Notes under the pieces: model-generated
What the model saw: only the letters and a program-made list of their open reading frames with translations
Databases searched by the model: none
Told to the model about the DNA's origin: nothing
From: Chytridium lagenaria
Lineage: Eukaryota; Chytridiomycota; Chytridiomycetes; Chytridiales; Chytridiaceae
Assembly: GCA_025449115.1 (NCBI GenBank)
Contig: JAHLKC010000234.1
Location: 1-35,149 of the forward strand
Length of the DNA stretch: 35,149 bases
Reading direction: 5' to 3'
Translations under genes and position numbers: made by a program
Shown: piece after piece, positions 31,432 through 35,149 of the stretch
Position numbering within the stretch: the first letter of the stretch is position 1
Layout of the letters: every line of letters starts with the position of its first letter

Positions 31432-33313
31432 CTAATATAGGGTGGTAAATACGAAGTCTTCTAAAGCTAAAGGTATATCATCATCTTTTGCTCTCTTCTT
31501 GTTCTCCATGACGGGACGAGTAACAAGTTTTACAGGATTCACATCATCATATGAATCGTCATTATGAGTGATATCTTCATCATTCAAATCATCTACACTG
31601 TTGTAGACTTATTATCACTAACTGACACGTCGGGAAAACCGACGTTATCTGCAGCATCTGTATAACGAGTGACTGGTTTTGCTCGTTTTGGTATGCCATG
31701 TTTCTCAACATGAGCCAATCGTTTAAAGTATTCTTTAACGTTTTTCTTAGCAACATCATTCCAGTAATCCTCACGATAACGACTGGAATTTCACGTTCTA
31801 ACAACCAAGTATTATGGTATGGGCCTTGACCTAACCATTTCACTTTATACTCGTACTCTCCATCTTCGAGAGCATGATCTTCTAGTTTTTCGACATAAAA
31901 CTCGGGTCATCGTATTGACCTTCAGCAACATCACTATCAAATCTCTTGAATAGTTCTCTATTTACACCTTCAGCGACCTTCATCTTTGGTCTACGCTGAA
32001 GTACGGCAAACTTCTTCCATAACTCAATCTCTTGAGCAAAATCGTCATCTATAACACCTTTTGCTGCTTTATCGGCAGTATCGTTAGGTGGTATATTATT
32101 ATAAGGTCTCAATCTAGCAGCGTTAGCCTGCCTAGATAACAGTCGACCGTCTGGTAATACTTCTACTACAGTGTATCTATTAAAGTCTTCGCTTCTCGCG
32201 ATGACTCTCATTGGCCCAGACCATCTAAACTGGAACTTCTTAATCTGAGAATCTTCTCGACCTTGTTTATCCGTTCTTAACGGCATAGAGAACCACACTT
32301 GGTCTCCTATCTCGAATTGATACTTATCATTCTTTTTCATAGAGATAGCTTTCTCTTTTCGTTTAAGCTCTTCTCTCAACAATAATGCGCGAGCATAACT
32401 CAACAGCGCAGGTAACTCGTCAGCATAATCCCTGATCTTCTGACGTTCTTTAGCAAGATGCTCCTCTATGAGCCGATCTTGTTTACTCTTCTTCTTTTTT
32501 ACGGTAGAAGATTCTTCAGTGCTCACACTCTCGTGGGCGGCACCTATATATTATCAACTAGAGACACCACATCTTCTCTAGTCTGTATCAACACCAACGG
32601 TGCATTATAGTACGATTAACATCAACCAATAATCGTATAATGTTAGAACCGGGACCCAAGGGTACTCCATCTAACTTATCGTATTTCTTTGGTTGTAAAA
32701 TACAACTTTCATTCAGATATACGTGCATCGTATTCTTATCAATAAAAGGCTTATAAGCTCTAAACTGTTCCAAGTCACTGATACCACCTCTGTGTATCAT
32801 TATCACTTTAACTCGATCTCGCGGGTTATCACTCGCGGGTACGGTTCCCCACGACGTGTAAAACAGGATATTTTCCATTTCATTATCCCTTCTAGGATAT
32901 CTCATATGAAACTTTCTCAAGTCTCTACGATCAGCGTCATAACTTTGTGGACACACTAAATAAAACGCGTCTAAGTTGAACTTCATTATAGTATCAGCAA
33001 TAACTTCATGCAGTTTTCGTGTACTTTTTGTAGGTAACTCATAAGTCAACTTCGATAAAGCTGACTCGATCGTCGCTATATACTGTGTATACGCAATAGC
33101 TATTCTCGGGAACGAAATACAACTTTGCTTGGGAGTATAAGACTCCTGATCTATGGTGTCGTTAGTGACTGACACATTAACAAAAGGAACTGGACCATCA
33201 TCTGTCCACGTTCTTGGGTCAGGATATTCCTCGGCATATACGTCATCGGACGATATATTTATACCAAACCGTAAGTCGGCTGGTGTGATAGGATCTCTAC
33301 CAAACATCAACAA
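31432..33313 (-). CDS. Retroelement 3' part: unknown insert, GPY/F, chromodomain
   Basis: Continues the polyprotein of 33307-35149 after a one-base frame break near 33327 (HPTTK then TPFLLMFGRDPITP, the usual end of a Ty3/gypsy integrase core). Next come about 240 residues I cannot assign (33313-32588, including AFYLVCPQSYDADRRDLRKF and RVKVIMIHRGGISDLEQFRA). They are followed by a Lys/Glu-rich helix and an SH3-like GPY/F module (IGDQVWFSMPLRTDKQG ... QFRWSGPMRVIARSEDF ... RQANAARLRPYN), a chromodomain (FYVEKLEDH, EYEYKVKWLGQGPYHNTWLL, REDYWNDVAKKN) and an acidic tail ending at 31432. Frame breaks near 32605, 32545, 31893, 31795 and 31608 mean the element is decayed or mis-sequenced. Chromodomains direct integration of chromoviruses to heterochromatin. 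Confidence 0.8.
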
Positions 33314-35149
33314 AAAAGGCGTCTCTTTGTAGTAGGATGTACTGTAGTTCTATAAGCATACAGGATATAGGGTAAAACATTATCCCAGTCGGCATGTGTT
33401 CTTTGATTAACATATGCACGTATCATTTGACACAATGTCTTGTTGGTTCTTTCAACTAAACCATTAGCTTGAGGCCAATATGGCATCGAAAATGACTGAG
33501 ACATTCCCAGTATAATGCTAACTTTCCGCATTAACTCGCTCGGAAAGGGGCTTCCGTTATCGGAATGTAATGAGACTGGTATTCCAAATCTGCAAAAGCA
33601 TTGTTCAACAATAATCTTAGCGACGGTATTCGCTTCTATATCGGGGACGGCAAATGCATCTGCCCATCGCGTAAAGTAGTCGGTAAGTACGACTACATAT
33701 TTATTTCCATTTATGGACCTTTTCAAAGGACCAACAACGTCTATCGCGACTCGGTCCCAAGGTTTATCACCTAGTGGGACTGGTTTCAGCGCACCTAAGC
33801 GCTTCAAGTGATCTTTTGATTGTTGACACGTTATACATGTATTCACATGCGTATATAAATCTTTAGTGACGGTAGGCCACCAGAATCTCTCTAACATAGT
33901 CGGTAATAACTTCTTGGCACCTAAGTGTCCACCAGTCATCATATCGTTATGGATCTGCTCCATAGCGACTGTGTGTAAAATACGAGGTACACATAAGGCT
34001 AAGCGTACAGGGGAACGCCTTAGTAAATAGTTATTCACGTGTATAACCCGATATAAGAGTTTATTTCTCATAATCGTATGTTGTGCATTCAATAGCACAC
34101 CTTTCTTAAGATCTTCATCTTCAGGTAAAGTTCCTGTCTCCAGAAACTTAATAACGTTCATGTAAGCGGGATCGTCTCGCTGAAGCATACTGAAGTCTCC
34201 ACTTGTCTTATTAAATGCTAAGACATCATTCAAAGTATCATCTACGCGATTTGTACCTTTCTTAGTACTCGACTTACGCGTACTTTTATTTGTCGTATCC
34301 TTCTCTACGTTATTCACGTGGATCTCAGGATCACTTATTAATACTGGTAACGTCATCAACGTTTCAGTCTCAACAAGAAATGGGTCTTCTTGTTCTATCG
34401 TCAACTCCACGAGTTGATGATCGCTAAGTCCAGACATATATCTATGGTGGACAGTCCATCTAGCGTGAAGGCTAGGATCAATCAATATATAATCAACTCT
34501 CCATAAGCTCTGGTGTCTAGCTTGCGGGTCATGCCAGGTATAACCTGGGTCGTGCGGGTGGCAATGTCGGAAACCGTCAATGAAGCCGTGCTGCTTATTA
34601 AAGTACAACTCGTTAAATAGCTTAACTTCTTCTTGCTCAAAGCCAGAATAACCAACCATACGCATAGGAAAGCGTACGTCAAAAGAAGAACGAGCTACAT
34701 TGAAGTCGCCAGCAACCACAACACTCTTTCTATGTTTCATCTCATCAACGAAGCTTTTAAACTTAGAGAGGAATCTAATCTTATAATCCTGTCTGGCTTG
34801 ACTTCTCGAGCCGTTGGGAACGTAGACATTGGCAACATACAAGCCGGGTAGAGAAATAGTCACGCAACGACCTTCACCTCCTTGGCTCCATTCATCATCT
34901 GGAGTATCTTCACGGAGACAGATACCTCTACGGGCTTCTTTCTCTATGACAGGAAGTCCTTTACGGACAAACGTAGCAACACCGGCATAGCCAGTTCTCA
35001 TGTCATCGGCGTGCACATTCCAATCTTCTAGGTTCATCAACTGATCCCAGAAAAGCTGTCGTTTATGACTAATGCGTGTCTCCTGGAGACATACTATCTG
35101 ATAACCTTGCTTCTCAAAATATCTAGCAAGGCATTCTGCGGGGTTGGCT
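33307..35149 (-). CDS. EEP (ExoIII/AP-endonuclease) - Ty3/gypsy integrase fusion, 5' partial
   Basis: One open frame running off the right edge. It begins inside an ExoIII/APE1-type endonuclease domain: VCLQETRIS with the metal-binding Glu (about 35090-35065), GYAGVATFVRKG, YVANVYVPN with the catalytic Tyr, AGDFNVA (residues 110-116 counted from Met at 35040), FIDGFRHCHPHDPGYTW, WRVDYIL (180-186) and SDH (206-208). All expected catalytic positions are present. A linker of about 70 residues rich in Lys/Thr/Asp follows. The Ty3/gypsy pre-integrase segment (QRDDPAYMNVIKFLETG) leads into H364-x7-H372-x29-C402-x2-C405 zinc binding and the DDE core D434, D494 and E530, with exactly 35 residues between the last two. 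Ty3/gypsy polyproteins normally have RNase H directly before this. Reverse transcriptase and RNase H, if present, lie beyond the window. Confidence 0.9.
   Translation of the reverse strand, partial: ANPAECLARYFEKQGYQIVCLQETRISHKRQLFWDQLMNLEDWNVHADDMRTGYAGVATFVRKGLPVIEKEARRGICLREDTPDDEWSQGGEGRCVTISLPGLYVANVYVPNGSRSQARQDYKIRFLSKFKSFVDEMKHRKSVVVAGDFNVARSSFDVRFPMRMVGYSGFEQEEVKLFNELYFNKQHGFIDGFRHCHPHDPGYTWHDPQARHQSLWRVDYILIDPSLHARWTVHHRYMSGLSDHQLVELTIEQEDPFLVETETLMTLPVLISDPEIHVNNVEKDTTNKSTRKSSTKKGTNRVDDTLNDVLAFNKTSGDFSMLQRDDPAYMNVIKFLETGTLPEDEDLKKGVLLNAQHTIMRNKLLYRVIHVNNYLLRRSPVRLALCVPRILHTVAMEQIHNDMMTGGHLGAKKLLPTMLERFWWPTVTKDLYTHVNTCITCQQSKDHLKRLGALKPVPLGDKPWDRVAIDVVGPLKRSINGNKYVVVLTDYFTRWADAFAVPDIEANTVAKIIVEQCFCRFGIPVSLHSDNGSPFPSELMRKVSIILGMSQSFSMPYWPQANGLVERTNKTLCQMIRAYVNQRTHADWDNVLPYILYAYRTTVHPTTKRRLFC

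Overview
The window looks like nuclear DNA of a zoosporic (chytrid-type) fungus. The basis is short GT-AG introns of about 42-150 bp, a fungal-style CLF1/SYF3 splicing factor, receptor-like proteins ending in SH3 domains, and a five-repeat CIMIP2/FAM166 protein, a family that lines the inside of ciliary doublet microtubules and so implies a flagellated stage. The fungal and chytrid assignment is inference from gene content, with no database search behind it.

Layout, left to right. About 0.5-5.8 kb holds two neighbouring + strand genes of similar design: a secreted ectodomain (leucine-rich repeat in the first), one transmembrane helix, a cytoplasmic SH3 domain and a low-complexity tail. About 5.8-8.5 kb shows no convincing gene. 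At 8.5-9.35 kb lies a C2H2 zinc-finger gene (- strand). At 9.7-14.2 kb is a nested mobile cluster: a hAT-type MITE with a perfect 8-bp target duplication, then a 4-kb element with 19-bp terminal inverted repeats, subterminal arrays of GCGCTGCAAA, a frameshifted secreted-protein ORF, the first coding exon segment of the CIMIP2 gene, and a second MITE. At 14.9-15.9 kb is a cysteine-rich secreted-protein gene. At 16.4-18.1 kb a spliced gene ends in a retroelement-type RNase H domain (- strand). It is divergent from CLF1 (18.2-20.8 kb, +). A sigma-like glutathione S-transferase (21.1-21.9 kb, -) and the intact CIMIP2 gene (22.7-24.2 kb, -) follow. Directly upstream of CIMIP2 lies an inverted, nearly identical copy (24.0-26.6 kb) of the element at 10.2-12.8 kb, here with the secreted-protein ORF intact. 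At 26.7-27.3 kb is a small membrane-protein gene. At 28.0-29.6 kb is a truncated PIF1/Helitron-type helicase. From 31.4 kb to the end of the window runs the 3' part of a chromodomain Ty3/gypsy retroelement (- strand).

The most unusual object is that last element. In one uninterrupted frame it fuses a complete-looking ExoIII/AP-endonuclease (EEP) domain to the zinc-binding and DDE core of a Ty3/gypsy integrase. Further downstream, about 240 unrecognised residues lie before the GPY/F and chromodomain modules. The second notable feature is the pair of inverted 2.6-kb copies that both carry the 5' end of CIMIP2, pointing inward at the 11.2 kb between them.

Single-base frame breaks are frequent. 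They also occur in CLF1 and the GST, which are otherwise ordinary intact-looking genes, and many sit beside homopolymers. The sequence therefore probably carries indel errors, and a frameshift alone should not be read as a pseudogene here.
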